Assembly (NCBI GenBank): GCA_024305745.1
Contig: JAHRBS010000003.1
Span: forward strand, 806,001 to 870,000
Source of the DNA: Polyporus tsugae
Lineage: Eukaryota > Basidiomycota > Agaricomycetes > Polyporales > Polyporaceae
Length of the DNA: 64,000 bases
Direction: 5' to 3'
In this document: one piece after another, positions 1 to 11,846 of the stretch
How positions within the stretch are numbered: position 1 is the stretch's first letter
Layout of the letters: each line of letters starts with the position of its first letter
Notes under the pieces: model-generated
Told to the model about the DNA's origin: nothing
What the model saw: only the letters and a program-made list of their open reading frames with translations
The model's database searches: none
Program-made: the position numbers and the translations under genes

Positions 1-734
1 TTGCTGTTAATGGCATGGTTGGGTTTGCTCCATAAGTGTCAAGGGGGGAAGGACTTACACAAGACGTAGGTCAAGTCCAGCGCTGTACGGGAAGCCATTT
101 CATGGATAGTCCCCGTATCAGAATTAGAGGTATATAGTGTGAAGTCTAATAGAGGCCAGATACATGTAAACAGGCAGCTGAAGCAAGTCGCAGGAAGATA
201 AGTTAGCAAGGTGCAGAGGCAGCTTCTGCTGGCCGTCATTCAGACGCTCATCGCTTCGGCGCTTATAGTCGGAGCGCAGGTTCGAACCCAGCTGGTGTCA
301 TGTACCCAAATAGGGGTAGTCAAAGATGCCGCTTCGGGAGGCGATTCTGAGACGCTTCGCTAACACCGAATCGTTCGTGCCATCGTGGAATCGAGTGGTG
401 TTTGACCAGGCCGGCCCGGCCATGATCCAAAGATCCTGCCACCACTCTGGGATTCTGAAGCCAAAACAGACAAAATCACGACAAAAATAGGTAAGTAGAC
501 AGGTTTTTATTGCTCAGGCTCCGCTAAAATATTGTCCACTCGTCGTCGTTACGGACTACTATCAACAACGGCGTTAGTTGTAAGTTACATGAGGCCTAGG
601 CCTGGGGGCCAATATCCTGCAGCGGGCGCCGCGAAATAAATACCGGTGCTCATTATTGTGGCAGCGGAGGTGGGAGTAGCAAAAAGTGGTTAACATCATC
701 TTTGCTAAAATTTAAATAATTACTAAGCCAGCTT
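1..734. other. No recognisable gene
   Basis: Only short open frames without coding character occur here. A T-arm-like string (GGTTCGAACC near 284-293) does not fold into a tRNA. The last 60 bases or so before 795 resemble the 5' flank of the BTB gene at 45985-47803. Confidence 0.5.
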
Positions 735-794
735 TCCACCCTCGTTCTCCGAGCCCCCGTCAACCAAGCACGATCAATTGGTACAAGAACTTGA

Positions 795-2622
795 ATGCAC
801 GATACTCGATGCGCGGCCAATACACGTAACACCATCCCAGCCCGGGACACTCCCCACCCGTTCGACCAGCGCTCCGCAGACGTCACCCTCTGCACATCCG
901 ACTCCGTCCAGTCCCATGTCCACACCATGATCCTCTCCCAAGTCTCCCCGGTCTTCGCGACCATGTTCGAGCTCCCACAACCCCTTACCAGTCAGCAGCC
1001 CGATGACGACGTCGTCTCCCCCGTCCGCTCAGTCGTCTACGTCACAGAGGACAGCAAAGCCCTCGAGCCGCTGCTGCGGCTCTGCTACCCCGTGAGCAAA
1101 GCCGAGCTGCACCACCTGGACGAGATCCAGCCTGCGCTCGAGGCCGCGATCAAGTACGATATGGAGTGGCCGACCGAAGTGCTCACCGCGCGCCTCCTCG
1201 AGTGCGCGGCACAGGGCCTGCTCCAGGTGTGGGCATTCGGGTGCCGCCACGGGTTGGAGCGTCGCGCGAGGGGGAGCGGAAGCCCTGCGAGCGTCCCTCC
1301 CGAGAGGCGAGCGAGAGAAGCTGTCGTTCCTTCCAGACATACCGCAGAGTCTGCAGGTTCTGGACGGCATTTCCGCCGGGCAGTACCTTTGTCTGCTGCA
1401 GTTTGTCCGCTCTGGGGGCGGAGACGAAAGTGTTGCGACTGGCTGCGCCAGCCCTAGTAATACGGTTCAAACGGGGAGCACACTGGCGGGGGTCACTCCC
1501 ACGCTCGGGAATTCGATCGCGCTTCTGAGGCCTCCAAAGGCAGCGACTACGCCGGTGGAACTGAGCGTGATCGCTAACCAGACGGCATTCAAACAACTCC
1601 CGTTCGCGGACGTTGCAGAAATTTCGTTCATAGGGTGCTTTTCAGAAAACGTCCCTTCACCAGATATCTTATGCCGCTGTGAAGACGGGACAGAGTTCAA
1701 GGCGCACCAAAGCGTCCTGTCGCTATACTCACCCGTCCTGAAAGCGCAGATCGCGATGATGAATGCCGCTCGAGCGAGTTCTCAGCCCCCACGGTCGCCA
1801 GAAGAGCTCCCCACCGCGCTCCCCGTTCTCGACCTGGGAGGTCCTTCTGGCGCAATATCCACGCTCCTAGCCATTTGTTATCAACACCGCCCACAGCCTA
1901 GCAAGCTCCTTAGTACTAAACCGTCCGACTGCATCGAACTGCTGGCCGTGGCAACGAAACACAAGATCCAACCCGCCGTCGACCTCGCGTCCGCGCACTG
2001 GGATTCCTTGGCCTCCTCACACCCAAACCACATTTTCTCGCGCGCAAGAAAGGGATGCACAGCGCGGCAGCCGTGGCTGCTACCGGGCACTACGAAGGTG
2101 GTGTGAATTGGAAGGATGGCCCAGATCGACTTGGGCGATGATGGAGGACGCGCCTGCCCGGACATATCACCAGCTCTTCGTCTACCTCGACGCGTGCTCC
2201 CGAGCAGCGCTTCAGGCGGTGGAAAAGACGACAAAGGCCTGGGAGCTCACCGCGGCCCAGAGAGCGACCGGAGCGGAACAGGCTGGGGCTGAGCCTGAGG
2301 CAGCCGCGCGAATGTACCAGGCCGTCACGCGTCACGTATGGGCTGAATCGTCAGCGAGAGGGGTTGGAGAGGCGCGAGGTGTCGCCGAAGGCAGACCTCG
2401 TGCGCGTCCTTTGCAGGTACTCGTACAGCAGTGTGGCGGGTCCTCCGAGTCTTAGGGATAAGTTTAAGGACGATTTAGAGAGTCTGTGGGAGAGCCTGCC
2501 ACGGGAGATTGACGAGGCCATCAATAAAGTAAGTTTATCAGAGATCTACACGGCACCCCCGTACTTACTCCTACGTCTCACTGATCACATCGCCGACCAA
2601 GGTGAAGCTGGAACTTCGGTGA
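795..2622 (+). pseudogene. BTB/POZ-domain protein pseudogene (copy 1)
   Basis: This is a decayed two-BTB-domain gene. The first frame (795-1257) carries the N-terminal BTB domain (PHPFDQRSADVTL, then VHTMILSQVSPVF). Alignment with the intact paralogue at 45985-47803 shows a clean 2-base deletion at about 1258, after which the frame resumes with the second BTB domain (DILCRCEDGTEFKAHQSVL). Further frame breaks lie near 2060 and 2330, and the C-terminal part then continues to a spliced final micro-exon (2602-2622, VKLELR and stop). The ATG used by the paralogue is mutated to AAG, so the next ATG is given as start. Three separate breaks make sequencing error an unlikely explanation. The family is presumed to mediate protein-protein contacts, for example as cullin-3 adaptors, but no function is established. 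Confidence 0.85.
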
Positions 2623-2671
2623 TGTGCACTTCCCTTGTGGACTTCTCGTCAGACGTCGGTGGGGTTCGTGG

Positions 2672-3140
2672 ATTCAGGGCTTGTCTAGTAGTTGTATTGC
2701 TAGGGTAGTCATACATGCATTTCAAAGCATCATCATCGACGGGGCGAACTCTAAACGTGATCCCCTCCATGGAACGTGAGCGTAAAAGTAAGTGAAGCGA
2801 AGGTAAATTTAGTGCGGTATGCGGCGTGCGTATGATTAGGTGTGTATGCGCGTGGAGGCAGATGGGACTGTAAATGTGAAAGCGACAACAACGACGAACA
2901 GCAAGCGGCGGAAACGGGCGGCGAGGACGCGGAGACGGACGCTCATGCCTTGTGGCGCGCGGACGTACTTGCGGCGGTACTTGCTGTCGATGCTCTCGAG
3001 GTAGAACCCACCCGGCCAGATGTTGTCGACCAAGCCCTCGGGGACGTACGAGCCCGCGTTGTGGTTCTTCTCTTGGAGCTGAAAGAGGAAAGAGGAATGC
3101 AGCGCGCGTGATAAGCTACAAATTCGAAGACCCAAGGTCT
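2672..3140 (-). pseudogene. Duplicated 3' end of HMG-CoA synthase (last exon and 3' flank)
   Basis: On the minus strand this stretch carries the final exon of HMG-CoA synthase ([13 protein letters not shown], then VDNIWPGG and [11 protein letters not shown]) with the 3' part of the preceding intron and its CAG acceptor. No other part of the gene is present. It matches 42450-42905, the 3' end of the intact gene, in exon, intron tail and downstream non-coding sequence. A one-base indel after the conserved C-terminus loses the normal stop codon. Similarity ends inside the copied intron at about 3140, just before the 3' end of the pantoate ligase gene. It is a non-functional fragment made by segmental duplication. 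Confidence 0.85.
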
Positions 3141-3223
3141 GACCGGCGGCCCCGCCTGCCACTGTGGAATGCAAGGATGTTTTTATACATCTTGAATTCT
3201 AGCGACGTTGAACGACGCAGTCA

Positions 3224-4552
3224 TTATTCCACAATCCCCAGCGTATGCCTCGCCCCGAGCACGATGTTGTCTATAAGCCTCGTCTTCCCCACCCACATCG
3301 CCCCGCTCAGAACGACAGGCCGATCCGCAACGTCCGCCTCCCACTGGGTCCGAGACGTCCCGTCAGACAGGACGTCAAACGACTCAGGGTCGTTCATCTC
3401 CACGTAATCCAGCCGCAGGTCTACCGCGTCCCCAAGCTCGCGTTTCTTCCGCTCGATCACGCCGGTCGCGCGCGCAACACAGTCGGCCTTGGGCACGTTC
3501 TCCTCCCACGCAGACTTCGCGGCCTGCAGTGCGGCATAGAGTGTCAGGGCCGCGTTGGTGAGCTCGCCGGACGAGAGGTAGGCGTTCCGCGACGAGAGCG
3601 CCAAGGAAGTCGTCGGGTCGCTGCGCGCACCACGAAGAAAAGAAGGTAGGTCAGTCAGCGAGGCCCTTCCATGCAATGCAATGCACAGGGACGCGGCAAG
3701 CGTAAGGGTGAATGGGGACGAGGAAACCTACCGAGCTGTCGGGACGATGACGACGTTCTGCGGTTCCGGGTGGGAGAGAAGAAGGTCGCGGGTGAGCCGG
3801 CGAAGCAGGAGTGCCTGCTGGATGTCCTTCTGCCCGAAGTACGCGCGTGTCGGCTGCGCGCGCGCTATTAAACTTTCATCGTCAAACGAGGCGATTGCGT
3901 GTGCGTACCTCTATAACGTTGAAGAGCTTCAGGACGACCGTCGCGACGCCCCGGAAGAAGGTGGGGCGGGTCTTGCCTTCCATTTGATGGGAGTACCCTT
4001 TGACCTCGACAAACGTGCCCTTCTGCTCCGCCACGCTCTGGGTGATGCCGCCGGGGTACATTTCCTGCACGGTCGGCACGAACACGGCAGATGCGGAGCG
4101 CGGGCCAGAAAGCGTATTGACAGATATCGCGGTGAGCAGCTCTAGGTCCTGCGGGAGAGTGCGGGGATATGTCGCGAGATCTTCGTGCGGCGCGAACTGT
4201 GCGGGGTTCACGAATACTGACATGACTGTCAGATCGTTTTCCGCGAGCGAGCGACGTACTTTTTGATGCAGATAACGTTCGATCAGCATTCTGCGCGGAT
4301 TACAGTGACTGCTCCGGACTCACCGAGAGACAGATGTCCCTCATGCAACGCGCCCATCGTGGCGACAAACCCGATGCTCTTCTTTTCATCATACGCCTTC
4401 CTCCTCCACTCCCTATACGAAGCAACCGTTGGAAAAAGAGGGATAGTCGACGGTGGCAGCTCGGTAGACATGCCCCGGCGAAGGGGTTGCGGTGTGAGGC
4501 TAGGACGTCGTGAAGGGGATCCCAAGAGACGAACCCCCGGCAGTGACCGCAT
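3224..4552 (-). CDS. PAN6: Pantoate--beta-alanine ligase
   Basis: The enzyme condenses pantoate with beta-alanine using ATP, the last step of pantothenate synthesis. Four exons are visible. The first holds the ATP-binding HxGH signature (MGALHEGHLSL). A 65-bp intron (4259-4323) restores LSLVRRSLAENDL, followed by SVFVNPAQFAPHEDL. The third exon has AYFGQKDIQQALLLRRL and the last has the SSRNAYLSS loop and MNDPESFDV. All expected core motifs are present and in order. The ATG at 4552 gives an Arg-rich N-terminal extension of about 28 residues before a second Met (MSTELPP), so a mitochondrial presequence is possible. The gene lies head-to-tail downstream of the RNase P subunit gene, and its 3' end is about 80 bp from the HMG-CoA synthase fragment. 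Confidence 0.92.
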
Positions 4553-4865
4553 AAGATGAGGCCGACGTGGCACCAGGGCGAGCAAGACGGGTGAGATGTA
4601 GGGCCGATGAAGACGCCATGGTGGATGTCTGTTGGACAGGCTTTTCGTCCTCGTCCGATCCGAGTCAGATCACCTCGGAGCGCGACACACGTGATACACG
4701 ACTCGGACGATGGCGACTGCGGTGGCAGCATTGTTTCTTGCCCTCTGTTGGCGAATTCATACAGTCCGAGGTCAAGGATGCAATCCGAGCAGTGTCGCAA
4801 TGACACAATATTAATGGGATTGAAGTGGTAAAAGCGTAACTGTACAACCAGCCGCCGGCTGGTCT

Positions 4866-6751
4866 CTAGCCCCATCTCTTGTCCCAGCGTCCAACGCTCT
4901 CCGCCAACAACCACCAACAACCCGCCTGCTCTACCGGCCCTTCCTCTCTCACGTACACAAGTGACATTGTATCTTCAGCTTCGGGACGCGGCGCACGAAG
5001 CGATGGCGCCGCATTCGTGCTGTCAGGCAAGTAAGTGATGGGAGATGTAGGGGTGGCGTGCACGTTGACCGATACGAAGCTCGGCGAGGGGACCTTCGGT
5101 GAGCTGCTTAGTATATGTTTCAATACCCGAGTTTAACAAGCTGGAAAGCAACGCACAGGATAGTGTCGACAACGTTTTTCAAGAAGGTTGAAGTGATGAA
5201 TCCGGTCCACCGGATACTAGTGAGGTCGCCAACATAAGACGGATCGGGAGGCTCGTATACGGAGATGTAAGGGTCACAGCGGTCTCCCGCTGACAACCTG
5301 GGAGTGGATCAGACGAGAGTAAATTACGATATGAAAAGCAATCCCCGCACCTCTGGGAGTCCAACCCAGCCATTCCAACCCATTCGAACAGTGTCGACAC
5401 CGACTCTTCCCAGTCTTCAGTTAGGTCCTTCTGGTCGTCTCGGAGAACCAGATCCTCGCGTCGTAGGGTAGGTATATGCGTACGCGCTCTTTGTGATGTG
5501 CTCATAACGAGCCTTTTCGTCGCGCTACTAGCATGGATAGCGCCATCTATAGACAATCCAAAATCCAGTTAATAAAAGTTATCACGATTCGTGAACATGC
5601 GCCCGGCTGGTTCTCGCACTCCTCGGCCACGCCTAATACCGTCTACAGTTTGCCACAAAACAGAAGTGGGTGTGTCTGCACATGCATTCCCGCGTTGGCG
5701 AAAAACGCCTGGATCTATGCGTCGTGTCCGGACGCCCCCCCCGACGAGACTCCCCCTTCGCTTACTCCTCGGATAGTCGAACATATCAAAGGACGCAGCT
5801 TGAAGAGTCTTACCTGCACCATATACATCGTATGTGATCTTCCAAGGACCTCTGCGCGCATCCAATCTCCGAATAGCCGCGGCTTCCTTCGTCCCGTATG
5901 TCGGCCAGTTTTGGAGCTCTCCATGTCGCACAGAAGTGCTCATGCAGATGTGTATCACTACGTACGTAATATGAAGCATGAGCTCCACACATTCACAGGA
6001 AGATCGAAGTTCATTTACTAACCGTGCGTTTCACTGTACTCCTTCCACGGCAGCCTCTCGCCAACGATGCCGAGGGTCTCATATGTTTCCTTTCCGACCA
6101 CAAGGGTGAGGACCCCTCTCGCGTCCAAGCTCCATACGTCGTCGCCGTCGTTCACGTTGGAAGTTCCAAGTGCAGTTATGTTGCTGGAAAGAGCATCCGA
6201 TATATCAGCACGTTGCACACGACCTCATCTTGTAGCAGCGTGTGGACATAGCGGCAACGTCCTAGCCAAATGTTCAACACGAACTTTAGGCCATATGAAG
6301 GTGATTTTGTGTAAAGGGGATTTTGCAACGAACGACGACATGTCCGATCACCTTACATTCTCGAAACATGAGAGTCATGTTATACGTTGCCCTGACTTCA
6401 CAAATCGCAGAAGTGCCATGTCGAAGCGCGAGCTTAGGGCAATGTAAAGGGGATATCTCACCTTTGTCGTGCATATGGCCCAGCAAACTCCAGGAACTCC
6501 GCCAGGGTCGACTCGCATACCTGGTAGGTGAAGTCTAAGCCCCCCAATAAATCCGCCAGTGCCGGGCATGTCGGAAACATGACGTCAACCTGAGGTGGGC
6601 GGAGACATTTCGGTCAGGTTTGAGCGGCGAAATGGTGGGACGATGAGGTACCTTCCTGTTGTGTGAACGGACGGGATGCCGCGATGGTGCGTAATCTGTG
6701 CGCATCCTTGCCGCTTGTTACGAGCGTTCTTCGGTCTTCCAGAGTAGTCAT
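4866..6751 (-). CDS. RPP40: Rpp40-type subunit of RNase P / RNase MRP
   Basis: The product is likely a protein subunit of nuclear RNase P/MRP, acting in tRNA 5' processing and rRNA processing. It is spread over at least six short exons. The start at 6751 opens exon 1 (MTTLEDRRTLVTSGKDAHRL), followed by VDVMFPTCPALADLL, then SLDARGVLTLVVGKETYETL, which matches the diagnostic 'LSLDKDTYEETGLQG' region of human RPP40. Next comes LQNWPTYGTKEAAA, then VSTLFEWVGMAGLD, equivalent to the ALELFDWLGAV block, then SYVGDLTSIRWTGFI. The final exon ends with GPVEQAGCWWLLAESVG, matching the human C-terminus in spacing and aromatic residues. Fungal Rpp40 homologues are divergent and often left unnamed. Exon joins are inferred. 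Confidence 0.78.
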
Positions 6752-7875
6752 CGTTGCCGGGATGGAAGTGACGGCCGAGATAGCGGATGGAGGAGGGGAA
6801 GGTGGAAGTCGTGAAGATGGACGAGGGGGCGCCCGAGTGACGCTGAAGCTTGAGTTCCCTCGCTGTCGCTGCAGGTCGCTGCCAGTCGCCTTGTTGGTCT
6901 TTGTCTCTGTCCATCACTCTGTTCGTCCTCTCCAAACGCTCTCTACCGACCGTCTTGCTGGAGTTCATCAATCATTCATACCACTTCAGAGCGCATTTAT
7001 ATGTGCACTCGACCGCACTACTCCCGGCCCACCACAGTCCTTTCTCGATCCCACGAACTTGGACCGCGCGCCAAGTGATTACATGTGAAATGTGTCCGAA
7101 CGGCGAAGGGCGCATTGTCTCCACATTCGGCGACCGGTAAGGTGCGTATCCATCCAAAGAGTCGACGCCGTACTCATTCTGAGCGCGCAGTTGCATTGGG
7201 GTGATGAGCCAACTGGCGAACCCGGGGATGCATCATCGCGTGAAAGTACATAACTTCCGCGAGCTTGTGCCTAAACCTTGGCAATGGATATGGTCCGACC
7301 CCGCGTCAACCTAGAACGCCCAGCGAAGAGGCTGGTCGTTCCGTTTTTGTTTAGCGTGCGCCACCGCGGGTCTCCAGCTGTCCCCAGACCACGCACTGGT
7401 CGCACGACGCGATGCAGTCCGCTGGGCACCTGGCAGGTGCGCGGTCTCTCGGCTCACATTCGTATTTTGTACACCGCTTATTGTCTTGCAGTCTTCTTCA
7501 CTCACAGGCAGCGGAAGTCGCTTCGTGGCCTTCTCCGATCATTACTCGTTGTGGGTCAGAAGCTCCCACTCTGCGGAGAGAGTACGTCGCAGGTTGAGAA
7601 GACTTCTCGCTATAAGCTCACAAAAGCCGGCAGGTGGATAAACGTTATTGGTATCTCGATCGATGCACGCCCCAGATCGCGTGCCGAAACGCACTGAAAC
7701 ATTCAGTCAACCCCAGGTCACCCCAGCCCATCCCATGACGCGACGATCCGCCTGCGATTCGGCCGCGCACGCATATAAAGCATCCCCTTCAAGCTTACCC
7801 TCCGTATTGTCTTCCCCCTGGTACGAGTGTCCCCATCCTGGCAATGGTGTATGTAACTGACCTCGATCCCTGCAG
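6752..7875. other. Intergenic region with F-box gene promoter
   Basis: Both strands contain open frames, but none has a recognisable domain or a convincing splice partner. The right end holds the promoter of the F-box gene, with a TATA-like ATATAAAG at about 7773-7780, some 100 bp before the ATG. Confidence 0.5.
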
Positions 7876-9692
7876 ATGTCGACGTCGGAAGATGCAGCCA
7901 CTGTTTCCCGCCCCCACTGGGCACTCTCTTGCCACGACATTCTCTGCACGATCTTCGAGCAATTTGTTGTTGCCGAAGACACGTGGTACAACCATGACAC
8001 CTCTATTGGCGACGCCAACCTTTGGTTTGCCCGACGGGCAGACGCATGTCGCAGACGTACGCTTGCACGATGTGCACGCGTGTGCAAGGCTTTTTTCGCC
8101 CCAGTCGTCGCCGTCCTATGGAGAGACGTCGACAACCTATCCCCCCTGCTGACTTCCCTGCGATCTCATGCCGCGGCGCCAATGGTGAGTTCGCCATCTG
8201 TCGCTTCATTGGTTGTCCGGACTGTTACCGAATTCCAACTCTAACAGGCTGCGCAGGCCTCCGAACAAAGAATGCGCATTTCCGAATACGCCCGACACAT
8301 TTGCGCCGTGTATGGTTTGGGGAAGCCTTCGCAAGCGTCTCAACAGGACTTCTCAACATTGGAAGCGTGCATGGAGGCCGCGCCTCTCCTTCCACAGCTG
8401 CAGCGCCTGCGTTGGGTGCAGGCGGTACCTTCCGGAACTGAGCTTCTGCATCTCATTCCCCCCTCCCTCCACAGTCTTCACATCATATTCCGCAAGTCCC
8501 CGACGTGGTCTGACAGCGTCTCGTTGCATGGCACGCCTTCCGAGTGCGAGCTCTATGTGCGCTCTCTTCTCAAGGAAGTCACCACCAGGGCTCCGCAGCT
8601 GCGATATCTCCGTGTTAGCACCATGGATATCCAGGAATCCTGGGTAGAGCCCCTCTGCTCGCTCAGCAGTCTCGAAAACGTTGACCTTCTCGAACGCATA
8701 TACTCACAAGTCACGACATCGCCGCTGCTCAATCCGCTCGCTTCGCTTCGTAACTTACAACACCTCAAACTTCGCCTCCCTGCAGACCTGCCTTCGAACA
8801 TGGAACGGAACGGGTTCCCTGCGCTGGAAAGCCTCACTCTGGACACAATGTTTGCGCCACTCCGGACCGTCTCGGCGTTCCTCTCGACGGTCACGTCGCA
8901 GCGTCTGTCCTCCCTGCTCATCCAGGGATGCGAGTGCACCACCGACGCCGTCACCTCCAGCCTGTACGAGGCGTGCGACGTCGTGCGCGCGCGCTTCGCC
9001 CCCTCCCTCCGGAAGTTCGAGCTCTCCCTCCGCGGGGTCGGGCCGATCGTCTCGCACCACCAGCCCCTCGTCCGGACGATCGAGCCGCTGCTTGATATGC
9101 ACGACCTGAGCGACGTCTGCATCTCCATCGCGCCCGAGGTCGCCGTCGTGCCCGCGTCCGAGCACGACCTCGAGCGGATGGCCGAGGCGTGGCCGAAGGC
9201 AACCCGCCTGCACCTGGCGTACCTCCCCTCCGCGGCGTCGCCGTCGCTCAAAGACATCGCGGGCTTCGCGCAGCACTGCTCGGGGCTGATGGACCTCGTG
9301 CTCCCGGGGATAGACGCGTCCGCGGCGGGGGGCGTCGACAACATCAAATTGGACGTGGAGCGCCTGTCGCCCGCTGCTGCAGATTCGGACTCAGAGCACG
9401 AAGGCTCGGAGGGTGCGGGGAACGAGAAGGCGCCGCACGGTCTGCGCTCACTCTGTCTGTCGGATTCCGGTTGGAACTCGCACATCCCGAACCCGATGCT
9501 GCTCGCCAAGTTCTTGGACGCGCTGTTCCCGGAGGTGGTGTGGAAGTGCCCGCCACTCGCGTCGGAGCATTGGCGGGAGACGATCCAGGAGGTCATGAAC
9601 TTGCGCATCATGCGGTTGGTGAGCCAACGAGGTGAGCAGTATTCCATTTCGTGTGTACGAAGTTTACTGATGGGGTTTCGTTGCTAGGGTAG
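7876..9692 (+). CDS. F-box / LRR-like protein 1
   Basis: The protein is a probable substrate-recognition subunit of an SCF ubiquitin ligase. The N-terminal F-box-like segment (residues about 15-85) has HDILCTIFEQF, then RRTLARCARVCKAF and VLWRDVDNLSPLL, the usual layout of Agaricomycete F-box proteins. A 63-bp intron (8185-8247) follows codon ATG and restores frame into a long second exon with irregular leucine-rich segments (LRNLQHLKLRLP, ALESLTLDTMF). A Ser/Asp/Glu-rich insert sits near residue 470. A possible last intron (9632-9687) moves the stop from 9685-9687 to 9690-9692. The gene is a tandem paralogue of the next one. Both have ctgcag directly before the start codon, which could also be a splice acceptor from a 5'UTR intron. 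The targets are unknown. Confidence 0.8.
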
Positions 9693-10225
9693 GATGTGGT
9701 TTTTTATGAAAAGAAACCGGATGATTTTGTTTTCAGTGTATTCTAGTTCGACCTTCTCAGCGATAAATTATTTCGTTCTCTTCATACGGACCTGCTTCCA
9801 AATGGATCTAGCGTCCATTCGTTTTGTAAAACACGTATGACAGTGGGGTATTTGAAGTCGGTCAATGGTCGCTCTTGGGTCGCTCTTTCACCAGTTGAGC
9901 ACCTCATTCACCAGTTGAGCACCCCATGACCTCTGGCGTTTACTAGGATCAGTATTAACCCTAAGTACTCCTCAGCCCACAAATTGTACCAGCTGGCTCA
10001 TCCCTTATGTGACAGGACAGGGCTGAGACAAACCTAATGCCGCCACCGCAGCGCGGTGATGGAGGCGTATCCAGAACCGATTAGGCGGGTATGGCTGACT
10101 TAAATATCAACCTACTGCAATCCTCCGTGCCTGCTGACCAGCCCCTGTATTCCTCCTAGATCTCTTCGCCTGCCGTTCAGAAGTCCAACTTGGTCTCTAT
10201 CGACACTGTAGGCGTTTCTCTGCAG
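9693..10225. other. Intergenic region with a short direct repeat
   Basis: There is no gene here. A 17-bp sequence (TTCACCAGTTGAGCACC) occurs twice in direct orientation with a 20-bp period, at 9887-9903 and 9907-9923. The remainder is the promoter of the second F-box gene. Confidence 0.55.
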
Positions 10226-11846
10226 ATGTCGCCCAGTCCTAGTCACGCGCTTCTGAACCAGGATGTTGTATACGTGATCTTTCAGCATCTCGCCGTTCCG
10301 GACGCCTCGTGGTATGACTACGACACGGCGACTTGCAGTACCAAGTCAGTGGATGATACAACGGAACGGAGAGGCACGCTGGCCAGATGTGCTCGGGTTT
10401 GCAGAGCGTTGCTCTTCCCGGCCGTCTCTGTCCTTTGGAGAACCCTCGACAGCCTCGAGACGCTGGGTGTGTTAGCGCAGAGCTCCACTCCACAGAAGGC
10501 GGAGGTAAGGCGTACCTTGTAGTGACCACTCGTCCACTTATTGACAGCGTCTCTTGGTCTAGGTTGCGGTCTCAGTCGGTCTGTCATGGCTACCAACCTA
10601 CTCCCAGTACTCACACTGGGTACGGGCGGTACACAATCCTTCGACATCCCTGGCCTGGCAATCATCCCATCTGTCCCCGTTGAACGACGGGCCCTATTTG
10701 CCTAGCCTCCCGCGACTCACGCGCCTTCGTTGGGTGCAGGAGGTACCGGGGACCACGGATCTGCTCTCCCTGTTGTCGCCAGCGCTGCGTTCTTTACATA
10801 TCCTTTTCCGTAATTCGCGCAACACCCGCCCCTACGAACATCAAACTTTCGTTGGGGCGCTCTTACTCCAAGCCGCAGAGTTGGTGCCCAACCTTCGGTA
10901 CCTCCGCATAACGAGGGCAAGCGGTATCCCTGAAGCGTGGCTGCTTCATGTAGACCAATTCGCCCGCGCCGAGGTCCTGGATATCTCTGAGCCGACCTAC
11001 GACGAGGTGACGACGCGCGACCTCTTACCCAGGCTGGCCGCGATGGGGAGCTTGCGGTCGCTCAAGCTCCGCTTGCCTGCCGCCACCATCTATGGCGTGC
11101 ATGACCCTGCGACTCGTAGCTTTGGCGCACTGCAGGATCTCCACTTGGACTGCACGCACGCCTCGTTGGACCACGCGATAGCGCTCCTTCGCCTTGTCTC
11201 CTCTCCCTACCTTGAGTCTGTCCGCCTCGAAGGATGCGAGTGCCCGACCGACTCTCTCTCAGGGAGCCTGCTCGAGCTCTGCACCGTCCTCCACGCCGCA
11301 TTCGGACCAACGCTCCGCACCATCTCCCTTTCGATGACGCCAATCGGCGCGCCGGTCGTGTTCGAACATCCATTGGTCAAGCACCTGGAACCCCTCTTCC
11401 ACATCCGCGAGCTCACCGAGTTCTGCTTCCGCACCGCTCTGGCTTCCAAAAATGTCTCGATACCAGTCTCGGAGTCGGACCTGGCCACCATCGCGGAGTC
11501 GTGGCCGCGGCTCAGACGCCTCGACCTTAACTACGTCGCCGTGGCAGAACGGCCTGGTTTGCGGACGCTCTTGTCGTTCGCGCGACACTGCCCTTCGCTC
11601 ACCAGTCTGAACCTGCCTTGCATCGATGCGCTCGACGTCGAGTTCTTGTCCCCAGGCCCTCCCCACCTTTCTCTCACGTATTGCAGTGTCTCGGATTGCG
11701 GGTGGGACAGTTTGATCCCGGATCCAAAGGGTCTTGCTCGGTTTCTAAAGGCGCTGTTTCCAAATTTAACATTGTTTCGACCACGGCTCCGAATCGTCTC
11801 TGAGCATTGGGTACGGACGGTAGAATATCTGGACGGACTTCATTAA
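10226..11846 (+). CDS. F-box / LRR-like protein 2
   Basis: This is a tandem paralogue of the gene at 7876-9692 with the same exon plan. Exon 1 carries the F-box-like region (NQDVVYVIFQHLAVPDASWYD, then RGTLARCARVCRALLFP and VLWRTLDSLETL). The intron 10505-10562 is phase 0 and joins QKAE to VAVSVGLSWLPTYS. Exon 2 shares LRWVQEVPG, LRYLRITRA and LRSLKLRLP with the first gene, and a final SEHWVRTVEY matches SEHWRETIQE there. The acidic insert of paralogue 1 is absent. ATG 10226, directly after ctgcag, is preferred because it matches the start of paralogue 1. An in-frame ATG at 10190 would add 12 residues. Confidence 0.82.

Noticed and set aside
240..310. Possible tRNA or SINE (GGTTCGAACC)
   Set aside because: The T-stem is mispaired and no acceptor stem or anticodon arm can be formed.
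8553..9647. A 364-codon minus-strand open frame
   Set aside because: It lies exactly antisense to the long exon of F-box gene 1. It is a compositional shadow in GC-rich coding DNA with no domain.
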